Shown one piece after another: positions 15,420-24,589 of a stretch of 51,376 nt of DNA (the first letter of the stretch is position 1; the number at the start of each line of letters is the position of its first letter). Made by a program: the position numbers and the translations under genes. The stretch is from contig JACDGP010000026.1 of the NCBI GenBank assembly GCA_013821605.1, positions 1 through 51,376 on the forward strand. The letters run 5' to 3'. The notes under the pieces are model-generated. The model had not been told where the DNA came from. It saw only the letters and a program-made list of their open reading frames with translations, and made no database searches. Source of the stretch: Herpetosiphonaceae bacterium. Lineage in GTDB: Bacteria; Chloroflexota; Chloroflexia; Chloroflexales; Kallotenuaceae.

Positions 15420-16859
15420 ATGATTGAACGCTCGCCTTGGCAGCCGGTCCGTGGCACGCGCGACGTATTGCCGCTTGAACAAGCACAGCTCGCCGCCATT
15501 GGGAGCCTGCTTGACGATATGCTCAACGGTTGGGGCTATCAAGCGATCGATCTGCCCTTGCTGGAGCAGCGGGAGCTATATTTCCGCAAAGCCGGCGAAG
15601 AATTAGCCGGCAAGCTGTATGACTTCGTTCATCATGGTCGCGCTCTGGCGTTGCGCCCAGAATGGACCGCCTCAGTGCTCAGGGCCTACCTGCGCGCACT
15701 GCAGACTGAACCACTACCGGTCCGCCTGCGCTATGCCGGTCCCGTCTTTCGGTACGAGCGACCACAACGTGGTACCTACCGCCAATTTACACAAGTGGGG
15801 GTGGAGTTGATCGGCGGGATGACGCCGCAGGCTGACGCAGAAGTGCTGGCTTTAGCGTGTGGCGGCCTTAATCAGGCCGGTGTGACAGATTGGCAGGTTG
15901 TGATCGGGCATGTCGGGGTTGCCCGTTCGTTGTTGGCGGGCTTGGGATTGGCCGAGCGCACTGTCAGCCGTTTGTTATGGAGTCTGGAACGCTTACGGCG
16001 TGAGGGGACAGCGGGCTTACGCGCTGAATTGCTGCCGAGTGGTGAGGATCTGTTTGATCTCGGCCCGATGGAACTGCTTAATGACGAGCAGTTGCAAGCG
16101 CTCTTGCTTACGATGCTACGGGCCGTCGGAGTACCGATCAATAACAGCACGCGAACGCCCGAGACGATTGTGGCACGGCTGGTACGCAAGCTGCGGCGGA
16201 ATGAAACCCAGGGTGCGTTGGAGCGGGCGCTCGATCTGCTGTTACGCCTGGCAGCCGCGCGCGGTACGCCTGCCGCCGCTTTAGCAAGCGCAGCCGAACT
16301 CTTGCGGGCCGAAGGCCTTTCGTCCGCTCCACTCGGGGAACTCGAAGCCATTTTAGCGGATCTGGTAGCCGGGGGTATTCCACCTGAGCGTCTCACCATC
16401 GATCTGGGTATGAGCCGGGGCCTGCACTACTATACTGGCATGATTTTTGAGATTGCCGGGGCAGACGGGCTGCAATTATGTGGTGGTGGTCGCTATGATG
16501 AGTTGCTGACGGCACTGGGGAGTAACGGTAGTGTACCAGCGGTCGGCTTCGCATACGGTTTGGAGCGGGTGGCGGCTGCGGCTAGACCCCGAAGCGTACC
16601 GGCAGCGCCACTGCTCCTTGTGATGACCGAGGAGCAGCTGTTTGGCGAGGCACTGCATGTGGCGGAGCAGCTTCGTGACCGGGGGTATGTCGCGCAGTTG
16701 GATGTGCGCCGCCGCTCCTTGCAGGCCAACCTGCGGGATGCCACAAAACGCGGGGCCCACGCGGTGGTTGAGGTCGCAGGGGACGGCGAGGTGATCTGGC
16801 ATGATCCGCACGAAGGACCGCGACGTGGTCCACTCGCCGTGGTTGTGCCGGTGCTATGA
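15420..16859 (+). CDS. Histidyl-tRNA synthetase-like protein (HisZ or HisRS paralogue)
   Basis: 479 residues from ATG 15420. Class II synthetase core of the HisRS family: PVRGTRDVLP start, RPEWTASVLRAY (residues 79-90), motif 2 FRYERPQRGTYRQFTQVGVE, SRGLHYYTG (from R333) and CGGGRYDELL..LG..... PAVGFAYGLERV. A C-terminal anticodon-binding-like domain is present, which most HisZ lack. The His-binding signatures deviate from true HisRS: RPEGT is RPEWT and RGLDYY is RGLHYY. It overlaps hisG by ATGA, the position of a HisZ regulatory subunit, yet HisG here is the long form that does not need HisZ. I leave HisZ versus an aminoacylating HisRS open. Confidence 0.8.
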   Translation: MIERSPWQPVRGTRDVLPLEQAQLAAIGSLLDDMLNGWGYQAIDLPLLEQRELYFRKAGEELAGKLYDFVHHGRALALRPEWTASVLRAYLRALQTEPLPVRLRYAGPVFRYERPQRGTYRQFTQVGVELIGGMTPQADAEVLALACGGLNQAGVTDWQVVIGHVGVARSLLAGLGLAERTVSRLLWSLERLRREGTAGLRAELLPSGEDLFDLGPMELLNDEQLQALLLTMLRAVGVPINNSTRTPETIVARLVRKLRRNETQGALERALDLLLRLAAARGTPAAALASAAELLRAEGLSSAPLGELEAILADLVAGGIPPERLTIDLGMSRGLHYYTGMIFEIAGADGLQLCGGGRYDELLTALGSNGSVPAVGFAYGLERVAAAARPRSVPAAPLLLVMTEEQLFGEALHVAEQLRDRGYVAQLDVRRRSLQANLRDATKRGAHAVVEVAGDGEVIWHDPHEGPRRGPLAVVVPVL

Positions 16860-17881
16860 CCGCGATGCTACGTTTTGCTTTGCCTTCCAAAGGCACACTC
16901 TATGATCCCACGTTGCAGTTGCTGGAGCGCTGTGGGCTGCGCGTCTCGCGGCCCAACCTGAAACAGTATACTGCCCGCATCGCGACCCTGCCGGCCGCCG
17001 AGGTCTTGTTTCACCGCCCATCCGATATCGTCGCGAAGGTGGCCACGGGCGATGTTGATCTGGGCATCACAGGGCTTGATTTGGTGCGCGAAGAAGCCGG
17101 GGATGACGCGAATCTCGTGGTCATTGAGCCCGACCTGGGCTTTGCGCGCGCCGACCTAGTGTTGGCCGTGCCCGAGGCCTGGGTTGATGTGCAGGGTTGG
17201 CTAGATGTTGCCGATCTGGCGGCCGAGTTCGCAGCCGGTGGACGACAGCTGCGCATCGCGACCAAGTATGCCAACCTCGTGAGGGCCTTTTTTTACGGTC
17301 GCGGTGTGTATTCTTTTACCTTGATCGCCTCGCAGGGCGCGACCGAAGGTGCGCCGGGTCTGGGCTATGCCGATATGATCGCCGACATTACGGAGACTGG
17401 CACAGCCTTGCGCGAAAACCGGCTGAAGATCGTGCCGGGCAGCACCATCCTCCGATCACAGGCCTGCTTGATTGGTAGTCGCCGCTCACTCCTGCTGGAC
17501 ACCGATAAGCGCGTGACCATCCGCGTGATTTTGGAACTGCTAGAGGCTCAGCGACGGGCCGTGGGCCTGCAGCATATTATTGCCAATGTCCCCGGTACTG
17601 ATGCTGCGGCCGTTGCGTCTGCTGTCACGGCGCATGCAGCGCTCAGTGGTCTGCAAGGTCCAACGCTCGCGCCGGTCTTTTCGAGCGGGGCAAGGCCCGA
17701 GGAGCTGGATTGGTTTTCAGTTTCGGTCGTCGTGCCAACAGATCGTATTCTCGCCGCTGTGGATCATCTGCGCACCATCGGCAGCACTGGCATCGTGGTC
17801 TTGCCGGTCCACTATGCGTTTGCCGACCAATCAGAGACCTTTACCCGGCTGCTTGAGACTTTGGAAACGGACAACTTATGA
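16856..17881 (+). CDS. hisG: ATP phosphoribosyltransferase, long form
   Basis: 341 residues; first enzyme of histidine synthesis, joining ATP and PRPP. The catalytic bilobal part shows [23 protein letters not shown], the [13 protein letters not shown] loop, [19 protein letters not shown] and the [21 protein letters not shown] and [15 protein letters not shown] segments that bind PRPP. About 85 further residues ([11 protein letters not shown] ... [31 protein letters not shown]) match the C-terminal HisG regulatory domain for histidine feedback. Long-form HisG is hexameric and independent of HisZ. Overlaps of 4 bases on both sides (ATGA) tie it to the HisRS-like gene and hisD. A T7 run near 17288 is part of the frame. 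Confidence 0.93.
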   Translation: MTAMLRFALPSKGTLYDPTLQLLERCGLRVSRPNLKQYTARIATLPAAEVLFHRPSDIVAKVATGDVDLGITGLDLVREEAGDDANLVVIEPDLGFARADLVLAVPEAWVDVQGWLDVADLAAEFAAGGRQLRIATKYANLVRAFFYGRGVYSFTLIASQGATEGAPGLGYADMIADITETGTALRENRLKIVPGSTILRSQACLIGSRRSLLLDTDKRVTIRVILELLEAQRRAVGLQHIIANVPGTDAAAVASAVTAHAALSGLQGPTLAPVFSSGARPEELDWFSVSVVVPTDRILAAVDHLRTIGSTGIVVLPVHYAFADQSETFTRLLETLETDNL

Positions 17882-19218
17882 CCATTGCGATCTTCCATGA
17901 TCTGGCCGAGGCGCAACGGACGGTCCTGCGGCGCAAACGTTTTGACGAGATGAGCGTTGCGCCCGCGTTGCAAGCCAGTTTGGATCAACAGTGGGGTACG
18001 GGCACGACCCCACAGGCGGCCGTGGACCGGATTATTGCCACCGTGCGCGAAGGTGGTGACGCGGCCCTGCATGAATTGAGCCGCAGTATCGAAGGCGTTG
18101 ACCTTGCGGAATTGGAGGTCTCGCCCGCCGATATTGCGGCTGCGTATGTGGAGCTTGCGCCTGAGCTTGTAGTGGCCCTACGGTCGGCTGCGACTGAGAT
18201 CGAACGTTTTCATCGCAAGCAAACTCGGCAGAGCTGGATCGATTGGACCGACGAAGGTGCGCTTGGCCAAATCGTCATGCCCTTGGAGCGCGTCGGGGTA
18301 TACGCGCCGGGCGGAACAGCGCCGCTCCCTTCCTCCTTGCTGATGGCCGCTATCCCGGCCCGCGTCGCAGGCGTTCGTGAGATCGTGGTGTGCTCCCCGC
18401 CGCAGCGTGCAACCGGACAGGTCTCGCCGCTGGTGTTGGTGGCCGCCGACATTACCGGCGTGCAGAGCGTGTATAAGCTCGGCGGTGCCCAAGCGATAGC
18501 GGCGCTGGCTTATGGCACCGAGAGCGTACGTGCTGTGGACAAGATCGTGGGGCCAGGTAACCTGTTTGTTGTGTTGGCGAAGCGGGCGGTATATGGCATT
18601 GTTGACATCGAGGCGTTGCCTGGCCCAACCGAGACGCTCGTGATTGCCGATGCGCATGCCAATCCACGCTATGCGGCGGCCGATCTGCTTGCTCAGGCCG
18701 AACATGATACACTCGCCTCCGCTATCATGCTGACGACCTCGGCTGCGGTTGCGCAGGCCGTACAGGCAGAGGTCGGACGGCAACTTGAAGAACTGGCACG
18801 GGCCGAGGTCGCGGCGCAGGCACTGGAGCGACAGGGTGGTATTGTAGTGGTGCCGAGCGTAGAAGATGCGATCCGTTTGGCGAACGATTATGCGCCCGAG
18901 CATTTATGTTTGCTGGTCGATAACCCCTGGCAGTATGTCGGAGCAATCCGTCATGCCGGTGGCATCTTCTTGGGTGAGCGTTCCTTCGAGGTCCTGGGTG
19001 ATTATATTGCCGGCCCGAGTCACATCATGCCGACCGGTGGCACGGCCCGTTACGCTTCGCCCGTCAATGTCGACGACTTTCGCAAGATCATCTCGCTGAT
19101 CAGCGTTAATGATCGGGCCCTGCGGCGAATTGGTCCTGCTGCCGCACGCCTAGCGACCGCTGAGGGTTTGACCGGCCATGCTCAAGCTGTGCAGCTGCGG
19201 CTCGATGATCTGGCATAG
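17878..19218 (+). CDS. hisD: Histidinol dehydrogenase
   Basis: 446 residues, normal family length. It performs the last two steps of histidine synthesis (L-histidinol to L-histidine, two NAD+, zinc). Seen: [59 protein letters not shown], the QAEHD segment, the NDYAPEHL catalytic Glu/His and [16 protein letters not shown] near the end. Its ATG overlaps the hisG stop. Only these two committed his enzymes occur in the window, so the rest of the pathway must be elsewhere; pairing of hisG and hisD alone is common in bacteria with dispersed his genes. Confidence 0.97.
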   Translation: MTIAIFHDLAEAQRTVLRRKRFDEMSVAPALQASLDQQWGTGTTPQAAVDRIIATVREGGDAALHELSRSIEGVDLAELEVSPADIAAAYVELAPELVVALRSAATEIERFHRKQTRQSWIDWTDEGALGQIVMPLERVGVYAPGGTAPLPSSLLMAAIPARVAGVREIVVCSPPQRATGQVSPLVLVAADITGVQSVYKLGGAQAIAALAYGTESVRAVDKIVGPGNLFVVLAKRAVYGIVDIEALPGPTETLVIADAHANPRYAAADLLAQAEHDTLASAIMLTTSAAVAQAVQAEVGRQLEELARAEVAAQALERQGGIVVVPSVEDAIRLANDYAPEHLCLLVDNPWQYVGAIRHAGGIFLGERSFEVLGDYIAGPSHIMPTGGTARYASPVNVDDFRKIISLISVNDRALRRIGPAAARLATAEGLTGHAQAVQLRLDDLA

Positions 19219-19296
19219 GAGAAGCGGTGAGCGAGAGGCTGTTGGCTTCTGGCACCACTGTTGCTGTGAGGGAATCCATTATCAAGGAGTTGCAGC

Positions 19297-19872
19297 ATGG
19301 ATGACTCACAACACGCCAACCGTATGAACCCCCAATCGGCTATGGGCTCGATTGATGATCCAGGCACAGATCTACCGCTACCGCGCCGTCCGGCCAATGC
19401 AGCAACCCCTGATGCAGTGAGCGGCTCGACGGCACTTTCACCTGACCGTGACGCTTTTCTCCACGTGATGAGCGACTATGGTCATTTTTCCTCGTTGGGG
19501 GAGACCGAGCGCTGGGCTAAAGGTGTCTTCGATGCCCTCCGCCATCATGCCCTGGAGCAAGATGAGACAATCATGACCGAGCTCAACGGCGTCGTCAAAG
19601 TTGGCGAAGCGCCGGAGACGCAGGTCCGGGAAATGATGTGGGGCGGCAATTTCGTTGAGCGCATGGTTGAAATGGTGAGCTACCTCCAGACGTGGACGAA
19701 GCAGGGGTTTTACGCCAAGGTCGCCCAGGAAGCGGGGTCGCGAGAGGGCGATGCGTTGGTTGAGGCCGCAGTATGTGGCTTCTTCCATGCGTTGAAGGAA
19801 CAACTGGGAGCCGATGCAGACCGGAGCGTACCGAACTTAGGTGAGCTTCAAGCTGACTGGGAAAGTGCATAG
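19297..19872 (+). CDS. DUF2267-like protein
   Basis: 191 residues; ATG with AAGGAG 7 bases upstream. After a polar 50-residue N-terminus, two similar helical halves follow: FLHVMSDYGHFSSLGETERWAKGVFDAL and FYAKVAQEAGSREGDALVEAAVCGFFHAL...LGELQADWE. The pattern F..V...G..........V...L..L resembles the DUF2267 duplication found in many soil bacteria. Function unknown. No membrane segment or signal peptide. It shares a transcript with the small charged protein that begins 9 bases later; both have excellent ribosome sites, suggesting substantial expression. Confidence 0.65.
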   Translation: MDDSQHANRMNPQSAMGSIDDPGTDLPLPRRPANAATPDAVSGSTALSPDRDAFLHVMSDYGHFSSLGETERWAKGVFDALRHHALEQDETIMTELNGVVKVGEAPETQVREMMWGGNFVERMVEMVSYLQTWTKQGFYAKVAQEAGSREGDALVEAAVCGFFHALKEQLGADADRSVPNLGELQADWESA

Positions 19873-19881
19873 GAGGGTGTC

Positions 19882-20079
19882 ATGAACGAGCGTCCGATTA
19901 GAGGCGAAGGCATCGCAAACGAGCAGGATTATATCGAGGAGCGGCTTGAGGACGCCGGCGATGTCAAAGATTATGCCCGCGCCGGCCAACAACTCAAGCA
20001 GGAAGAACAGGAGATCGAACGGTTGGAAAGCCAAATTGAGACGAAGCCGGGGAACACAAACACGCGCAACAATCCCTAA
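19882..20079 (+). CDS. Small charged helical protein, unknown
   Basis: 65 residues with a strong AGGAGG site. The composition is extreme: Glu/Gln/Arg-rich with the stretch QQLKQEEQEIERLESQIE forming a likely amphipathic coiled coil, and a disordered NTNTRNNP end. It follows the DUF2267-like gene by 9 bases and is followed by a clear stem-loop. Such small hydrophilic proteins are often stress-induced or partner subunits of their neighbour; I cannot assign a function. Confidence 0.65.
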   Translation: MNERPIRGEGIANEQDYIEERLEDAGDVKDYARAGQQLKQEEQEIERLESQIETKPGNTNTRNNP

Positions 20080-20087
20080 TATACGTA

Positions 20088-20110
20088 GGGCTGCTCATCA
20101 TGAGCAGTCC
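20088..20110 (+). terminator. Stem-loop terminator
   Basis: GGGCTGCTCA / TGAGCAGTCC with a 3-base TCA loop: 10 paired positions including one G-T, followed by the pyrimidine-rich TCTTCT. It lies 8 bases after the stop codon of the small charged protein. Confidence 0.65.
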
Positions 20111-20185
20111 TCTTCTGTAGCACGTTACTCCGCATGACCTGATACGTGTGCTACCATGACTGCCCTGAACTAAGGAAGGATTGGT

Positions 20186-21466
20186 ATGCATATTCCACCA
20201 GCGACCCAGCGGCGGGTGGTTATTATCGGCGCAGGCTTTGGTGGGCAGGAAGTAGCCAAGCATTTGGCCGGTGCACCGGTCGATATCCTGCTGCTTGATC
20301 GCAACAACTATTACGGCTTTTGGCCTTTGCTCTACCAGGTTGCTACTGCTGGCTTGGAGCCGCAAGAGATTGCTCTGCCCACACGCGCCCTGTTGCGAGG
20401 AATTCCTAACATTCAGTTCCGCGTAGCTCAGGTTGAGCGCGTCGATTTCGACCGGCGCGTCGTTGCGACGGATCAAGGGGATTTCCCCTATGATGAAGTA
20501 GTCATATCGGCCGGCACTGCGACCAATTTTTTTGGCTTACCGGAGATTGAGGCGCAAAGCTTTGATCTCAAAGACGTACCGGCTGCAGTAGCGCTCCGTA
20601 ATCATCTGATCACGTGCTTCGAACGAGCGGTGGGAACCGACGATGTAGCCGAACGGCAGCGTCTCTTGTGCTTCGTGGTTGTCGGCGGCGGGCCGACCGG
20701 CGTTGAGCTCGCAGGAGCGATTACTGAACTAACTCGGCACGTCATGCCCAAGGACTATCCGGCGTTGGACTTCGCGCAGGTGCAGATTCACTTGCTGGAA
20801 GCCACGAACCGGCTGCTGGCAGCTTTCCCTGACCGTTTAGGACGTAAGGCCCAACGCACACTTACCAGCATGGGGGTGAATGTACAGCTAGGAGTGTCCG
20901 TAACGGGCTACCAGGATAGCTGTTTACGGTTCGAAGATGGCAACCAGCTATCCACGGCAACGGTGATCTGGGCGGCGGGGGTCAAAGCAGCTGCTTTAGC
21001 GACGACACTGCCCGTAACGCGGCAGCGCGGTGATCGTATCCCGGTCACACCCGAGTTGCAGCTGGCGGACCGACCCGAGGTTTGGGTGCTAGGCGATATG
21101 GCTTATCTGGAAGGCCCCGATGGTAAGCCCTACCCGCAGCTCGCAACAGTCGCGATGCAACAAGGCCGTCTTGTTGCTCGCAATCTCGTGCGCAAGCTGC
21201 GTGGCAAGCCGCTCGAACCCTTTCACTACTTCGACAAAGGCATGATGGCTACTATCGGCCGGCGTCGTGCAGTCGCACGGATCTGGAATATGAACTGGAG
21301 CGGTACGATTGCCTGGTGGCTGTGGTTAGGCGTCCACATTCTATATCTGGCGGGCTTCCGGAACCGCGTGCTGGTGCTGATCAACTGGGCGTATAGTTAC
21401 TTAACGTATGATCGGGGTGCGCGGGCCGTCTTTGCGACAACGCAACGAGCGGATGATACATTGTAG
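20186..21466 (+). CDS. ndh: Type II NADH:quinone oxidoreductase
   Basis: 426 residues; ATG with AAGGA upstream. FAD-binding VVIIGAGFGGQEVAKHL at the N-terminus, second Rossmann NADH site FVVVGGGPTGVELAGAI, then the flavin GD motif VWVLGDMAYLEG and the quinone-site residues PQLATVAMQQG. The C-terminal GTIAWWLWLGVHILYLAGFRNRVLVLI segment is the usual amphipathic membrane anchor. The enzyme passes electrons from NADH to quinone without pumping protons, at the inner face of the membrane. Single gene, with a possible extended -10 element (TGC-TACCAT, 20149-20157) upstream. Convergent with the next gene, with only 2 bases between them. Confidence 0.95.
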   Translation: MHIPPATQRRVVIIGAGFGGQEVAKHLAGAPVDILLLDRNNYYGFWPLLYQVATAGLEPQEIALPTRALLRGIPNIQFRVAQVERVDFDRRVVATDQGDFPYDEVVISAGTATNFFGLPEIEAQSFDLKDVPAAVALRNHLITCFERAVGTDDVAERQRLLCFVVVGGGPTGVELAGAITELTRHVMPKDYPALDFAQVQIHLLEATNRLLAAFPDRLGRKAQRTLTSMGVNVQLGVSVTGYQDSCLRFEDGNQLSTATVIWAAGVKAAALATTLPVTRQRGDRIPVTPELQLADRPEVWVLGDMAYLEGPDGKPYPQLATVAMQQGRLVARNLVRKLRGKPLEPFHYFDKGMMATIGRRRAVARIWNMNWSGTIAWWLWLGVHILYLAGFRNRVLVLINWAYSYLTYDRGARAVFATTQRADDTL

Positions 21467-21468
21467 AA

Positions 21469-22470
21469 TCAATACCATTCCATACCAGCTTTGCTCAGCC
21501 GCCTGAGCCGATGAAGTTGATGAACGTTAAAAAGTTCTGTCTCCGGCCGATCTGGCGGCCAGAAGACAATTGCGCGGACCGTGTAGGCAAGTGCATAGAG
21601 CCAGAGTCGACGATCAAGATCCGGCGACTCAAACAGCTGCGGGTAGTCCTCCTGAAGCCATTGGATGACGGGCGGGATCTCATGTCCTTGCAGGGTACGT
21701 GCATCTTCGAGCATGCGGATCAATGAAACCAGCTCCAAGTCGCGTGGGCCTTTTCTCGCCCATTCGAAATCCAGCAGCGCCTTGATTTGGCCATCATGAA
21801 CGATCATATTCACGAAGACCGCGTCGCCGTGAACGACATGCAGCCAAGACGTCGCGAAGGGGTCGGCCGAAGCGAGCTCGCGTACCCGGTTAGCGATGCT
21901 GGCTATGACGGCCGCATCGACGTGTTCTAAGCCCTTGGCTGCTTCGACTAACGCCAGAAGCCTCGGTACGGGTAAGGGGATTATGTCGGCATCTACGATC
22001 GCTTCGATGCCATGAGGAGTGACCCTCGCGTGATCTGTCAGGAGAAGGTCAACATCTGCCGGCGGCGACCATGCGTGCAGAGCGGCGAGTATGGAAGCAA
22101 ACTGCGCGATGACATCGCGGAGCACTGCCGGCGGCAGGTCAAGCCAGACGTCGCTTAGAACCTCGCCTGCGACTCGCTCGTGCAGCGTCCAGGTAAGGTC
22201 CTCGTAGCTGCCGAAGTCCATGAGTGAGGCATGCGGAATGCTCGGCGGGAGGGCGGCGACGAGGTGTGCCTCCCGAATGAAGCGTGCCCGGTCTCCGCGC
22301 CAACACACGCGTAGCACAGCATCACCGATCAGCCAGGCGTCATTCGAGTTGCTTTCCATAAAGAGCGGGTCTGACCGAAAGGTAATGGGAAGCGTCGGCT
22401 GCAAGCGGAGGAGACGAGCGTATGCCGCCTCGCGGCTCCACAGTGGCACTGAGTCGTCTTGCACGTTCAT
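21469..22470 (-). CDS. APH-family phosphotransferase
   Basis: 333 residues from ATG 22470. Aminoglycoside phosphotransferase/choline kinase fold: N-lobe strand AWLIGDAVLRVCWRG, catalytic loop HVVHGDAVFVNMIV (HGDxxxxN) and the metal-binding LLDFEWARKGPRDLEL (DFE/DxxxA type). The Asp and Asn of the catalytic site are intact. Such kinases phosphorylate aminoglycosides, homoserine, choline or sugars; the substrate here is unknown and there is no resistance context. An earlier ATG (22521) is possible but adds low-complexity residues. Divergent from a GNAT gene, with TATACT-like elements between. Confidence 0.82.
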   Translation of the reverse strand: MNVQDDSVPLWSREAAYARLLRLQPTLPITFRSDPLFMESNSNDAWLIGDAVLRVCWRGDRARFIREAHLVAALPPSIPHASLMDFGSYEDLTWTLHERVAGEVLSDVWLDLPPAVLRDVIAQFASILAALHAWSPPADVDLLLTDHARVTPHGIEAIVDADIIPLPVPRLLALVEAAKGLEHVDAAVIASIANRVRELASADPFATSWLHVVHGDAVFVNMIVHDGQIKALLDFEWARKGPRDLELVSLIRMLEDARTLQGHEIPPVIQWLQEDYPQLFESPDLDRRLWLYALAYTVRAIVFWPPDRPETELFNVHQLHRLRRLSKAGMEWY

Positions 22471-22592
22471 CCATCCCCAAGCATTTTTTCTGTGTTCCAA
22501 TACCCCTGATTTCCTGCTCATGCATACTATACTGTATCTGCTGCCGACCATTGGAATAACGCACATAGACGAGCGAAGGGGGTTTCTTCACC

Positions 22593-23363
22593 ATGGATAC
22601 TCGAGTTCAGGCTTACATGCGCGTTGGAGCGAGCCACGGTCGAGCAACAGAACGCATCGGTCCGTTCCTCGCAACCTTCACTGCGCATACGGATAATCCG
22701 TATCTGAATTATGCGCTCCCTGACGATGGAGCTACACCCTCGGATGAGGATGTAGCTGCCTTGATCGTGGCCTTTGCAGCGAGGTCGCGTCGCCCACGCC
22801 TCGAATATGTCTCACGCTTGGCTCCTGCTGTCGAGCCTCGATTGCTGGCTGCTGGCTTTATGGTGGAGGATCAACTGCCACTCATGATCTGCGAACGGGG
22901 TGAAGAACGAGCAGTTGCCTCGCCAGCGGGTATTGACATAGGCCTGCCTACAACTGATGCAGACCTTTTTGGGATGATCGCCGCCCAGAATGAGGCATTT
23001 GGTGGCGCTCCACCCGCTGCAGATGACGTTGAGCGGTTGCGTGCCAGTATTGAGGCCGGGCAGATCGCTGTGCTGGCGCGGGTCGTGGCGACGGGGGAAG
23101 TAGTCGGCGGGGGGGTGTGCATCGCGCCTGCGGACGGTATCAGCGAGATTGCAGGTATCGGCGTGCGTGGATCGTTCCGTCGACGAGGCATTGCCGGCGC
23201 CCTTACTGCCCGATTGGTGGATGAGGCCTTTGCGGTTGGCGTCCAAACAGTCTTCCTGACACCTGGAAACGAAGCGGCCGGCCGAGTCTACCTGCGTGCC
23301 GGCTTTGCTACGGCTGGGGAGATCCTGCACATTTCCAAGCCGCCATGTGCCCTAGAGCGATGA
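22593..23363 (+). CDS. GNAT-family N-acetyltransferase
   Basis: 256 residues. The acetyl-CoA binding signature GIGVRGSFRRRGIAGALTARLVDEA (R/Q-x-x-G-x-A type) lies near residues 190-215, followed by the VFLTPGNEAAGRVYLRAGF motif B. The N-terminal half (LATFTAHTDNPYLNYALPDD...) is a diverged GNAT-like region, so the protein may contain two tandem folds. It acetylates an amine of unknown identity. It is divergent from the APH-type kinase; a pair of modifying enzymes back to back could serve detoxification, but that is speculation. The ribosome site (GGGGG) lies 12-13 bases upstream, on the long side. Confidence 0.85.
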   Translation: MDTRVQAYMRVGASHGRATERIGPFLATFTAHTDNPYLNYALPDDGATPSDEDVAALIVAFAARSRRPRLEYVSRLAPAVEPRLLAAGFMVEDQLPLMICERGEERAVASPAGIDIGLPTTDADLFGMIAAQNEAFGGAPPAADDVERLRASIEAGQIAVLARVVATGEVVGGGVCIAPADGISEIAGIGVRGSFRRRGIAGALTARLVDEAFAVGVQTVFLTPGNEAAGRVYLRAGFATAGEILHISKPPCALER

Positions 23364-23389
23364 ACCGCCCGCAATAATGACAAGTGAAG

Positions 23390-23407
23390 CGGCGTGATTC
23401 CACGCCG
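23390..23407. other. Hairpin immediately upstream of esterase ribosome site
   Basis: Perfect 7-base stem CGGCGTG-ATTC-CACGCCG, ending 3 bases before AGGAG of the next gene. It could end transcription of the GNAT gene weakly or affect initiation of the esterase gene; there is no T-run. Confidence 0.45.
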
Positions 23408-23421
23408 ATGAGGAGAATATC

Positions 23422-24462
23422 GTGTCGAACCTGATGCAACGCCCTGAAAGATCACTGACCACTGTCCCAGTTCGCCGGCGTGCCCTGACAATTGGCGGTG
23501 CCATCGTGGGCGCGAGTGCTCTCGCCGTCGCTGCGGTGTATCGCTACTTTGCGTATGCGCCCTCACCCGTGCAACCCACGTTCAACGCGGAGGTTGTGAA
23601 GGACCGCATTACCATTGATGGCCGTGAACGGACCTACACCGCCATCATCCCCCGTGCGCTCCCCGCCGGGGCACCGCTGCTCTTCGTCTTTCATGGCTCG
23701 CTCCAGGATGCCGACGGGATGCGTGTGGCGACCGGCTACGGCTTCGATACGCTCGCCGAGCAGGAGCGCTTCATCGTCATCTACCCCAATGGGTACAAGG
23801 GCAACTGGCACGACTGCCGGACCGCCGCCGACTACCCAGCGCGGACCGAGAATATCGACGACAACGGGTTGGTCCTGGGCCTCATCGCACGTTTCCACGA
23901 TGCCTACGGGATTGATCGGGCCCGCGTCTTCGCCGCCGGATACTCGAACGGTGGCCAGTTGGTGTTCCGCTTCGCGGCGGAGATGCCCGAGCGGTTCGCG
24001 GGCTTGGCCGCCATCGCCGCGACCCAGCCAACCCCGGATAACTTCGAATGCGACGCCTCTGGACGCCCAGTTCCTATGTTGCTCATGAGCGGCACGCGCG
24101 ATCCGATCGCGCCGTACAACGGTGGGGTGATCAGCTTATTCGGCTTCAAGCCGCGCGGTACAGCCCTCTCCGCACTGGAGACGGCGCGTCACTTCGCCCA
24201 GATCAACAGTATCACCGCGCCGCCGACAACCAGTGCCCTTGACCATCGCGAGACATCCGGCGACACCAGGGTGACGCTCACGACGTATGCCGAGGACAAC
24301 AAGGACCCCGTGATCGTATACACGATTATGAACGGGGGCCACGTCGTACCAAATCCGATCTACAGTGCCCCGCGACTCGTCGGACGGACGACCCACGACG
24401 TCGACGCGCCCCGTGCCATCTGGACGTTCTTCGCGGGACTGCCGCCGCGCCCGCAACGTTAA
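23422..24462 (+). CDS. PHB depolymerase/feruloyl esterase-like hydrolase
   Basis: 346 residues from a GTG with AGGAG (23411-23415) 6 bases upstream. An N-terminal twin-Arg-like VRRRALTIGGAIVGASALAV segment is a signal anchor. The alpha/beta hydrolase of the LpqC/PHB depolymerase family follows: FVFHGSLQDADG (oxyanion region), the nucleophile elbow AAGYSNGGQL (Ser), Asp in LMSGTRDPIAPYNGG and His in NGGHVVP. Expected to hydrolyse polyester or ester substrates outside the cytoplasm. Codon use is visibly more G/C-ended than the neighbouring genes, which may reflect transfer, though I could not quantify it. Confidence 0.85.
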   Translation: MSNLMQRPERSLTTVPVRRRALTIGGAIVGASALAVAAVYRYFAYAPSPVQPTFNAEVVKDRITIDGRERTYTAIIPRALPAGAPLLFVFHGSLQDADGMRVATGYGFDTLAEQERFIVIYPNGYKGNWHDCRTAADYPARTENIDDNGLVLGLIARFHDAYGIDRARVFAAGYSNGGQLVFRFAAEMPERFAGLAAIAATQPTPDNFECDASGRPVPMLLMSGTRDPIAPYNGGVISLFGFKPRGTALSALETARHFAQINSITAPPTTSALDHRETSGDTRVTLTTYAEDNKDPVIVYTIMNGGHVVPNPIYSAPRLVGRTTHDVDAPRAIWTFFAGLPPRPQR

Positions 24463-24538
24463 GCTATATGGTTGCGATGCCCGTCGCATTTTAAGGCCGC
24501 GAGAGTCACACTTATCTATCCTCGGGACGTCTCGCTGG

Positions 24539-24560
24539 GCACGAAAGTACGGTACTGTGC
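24539..24560. other. Weak stem-loop in convergent intergenic region
   Basis: GCAC..AGTAC-G-GTACT-GTGC with a 3-base bulge, between the esterase gene and the convergent CPBP gene. The tight loop makes this a poor terminator. The intergenic region (24463-24589) shows nothing else. Confidence 0.3.
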
Positions 24561-24589
24561 TCCCTGTGTAATGGAAGGATGACGATGTT

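Noticed and set aside
17286-17296. T7 run inside hisG as possible programmed slippage site
   Set aside because: The frame on both sides is continuous HisG sequence ([11 protein letters not shown]), so no frameshift is needed.
18178-18903. 241-codon open frame antisense to hisD
   Set aside because: It lies entirely inside hisD, is Arg/His-rich without any family pattern or ribosome site; a shadow of GC-rich coding DNA.
20524-20534. T7 run in ndh as a frameshift site
   Set aside because: The reading frame remains in the conserved NDH-2 sequence through the run (GTATNFFGLPEI).
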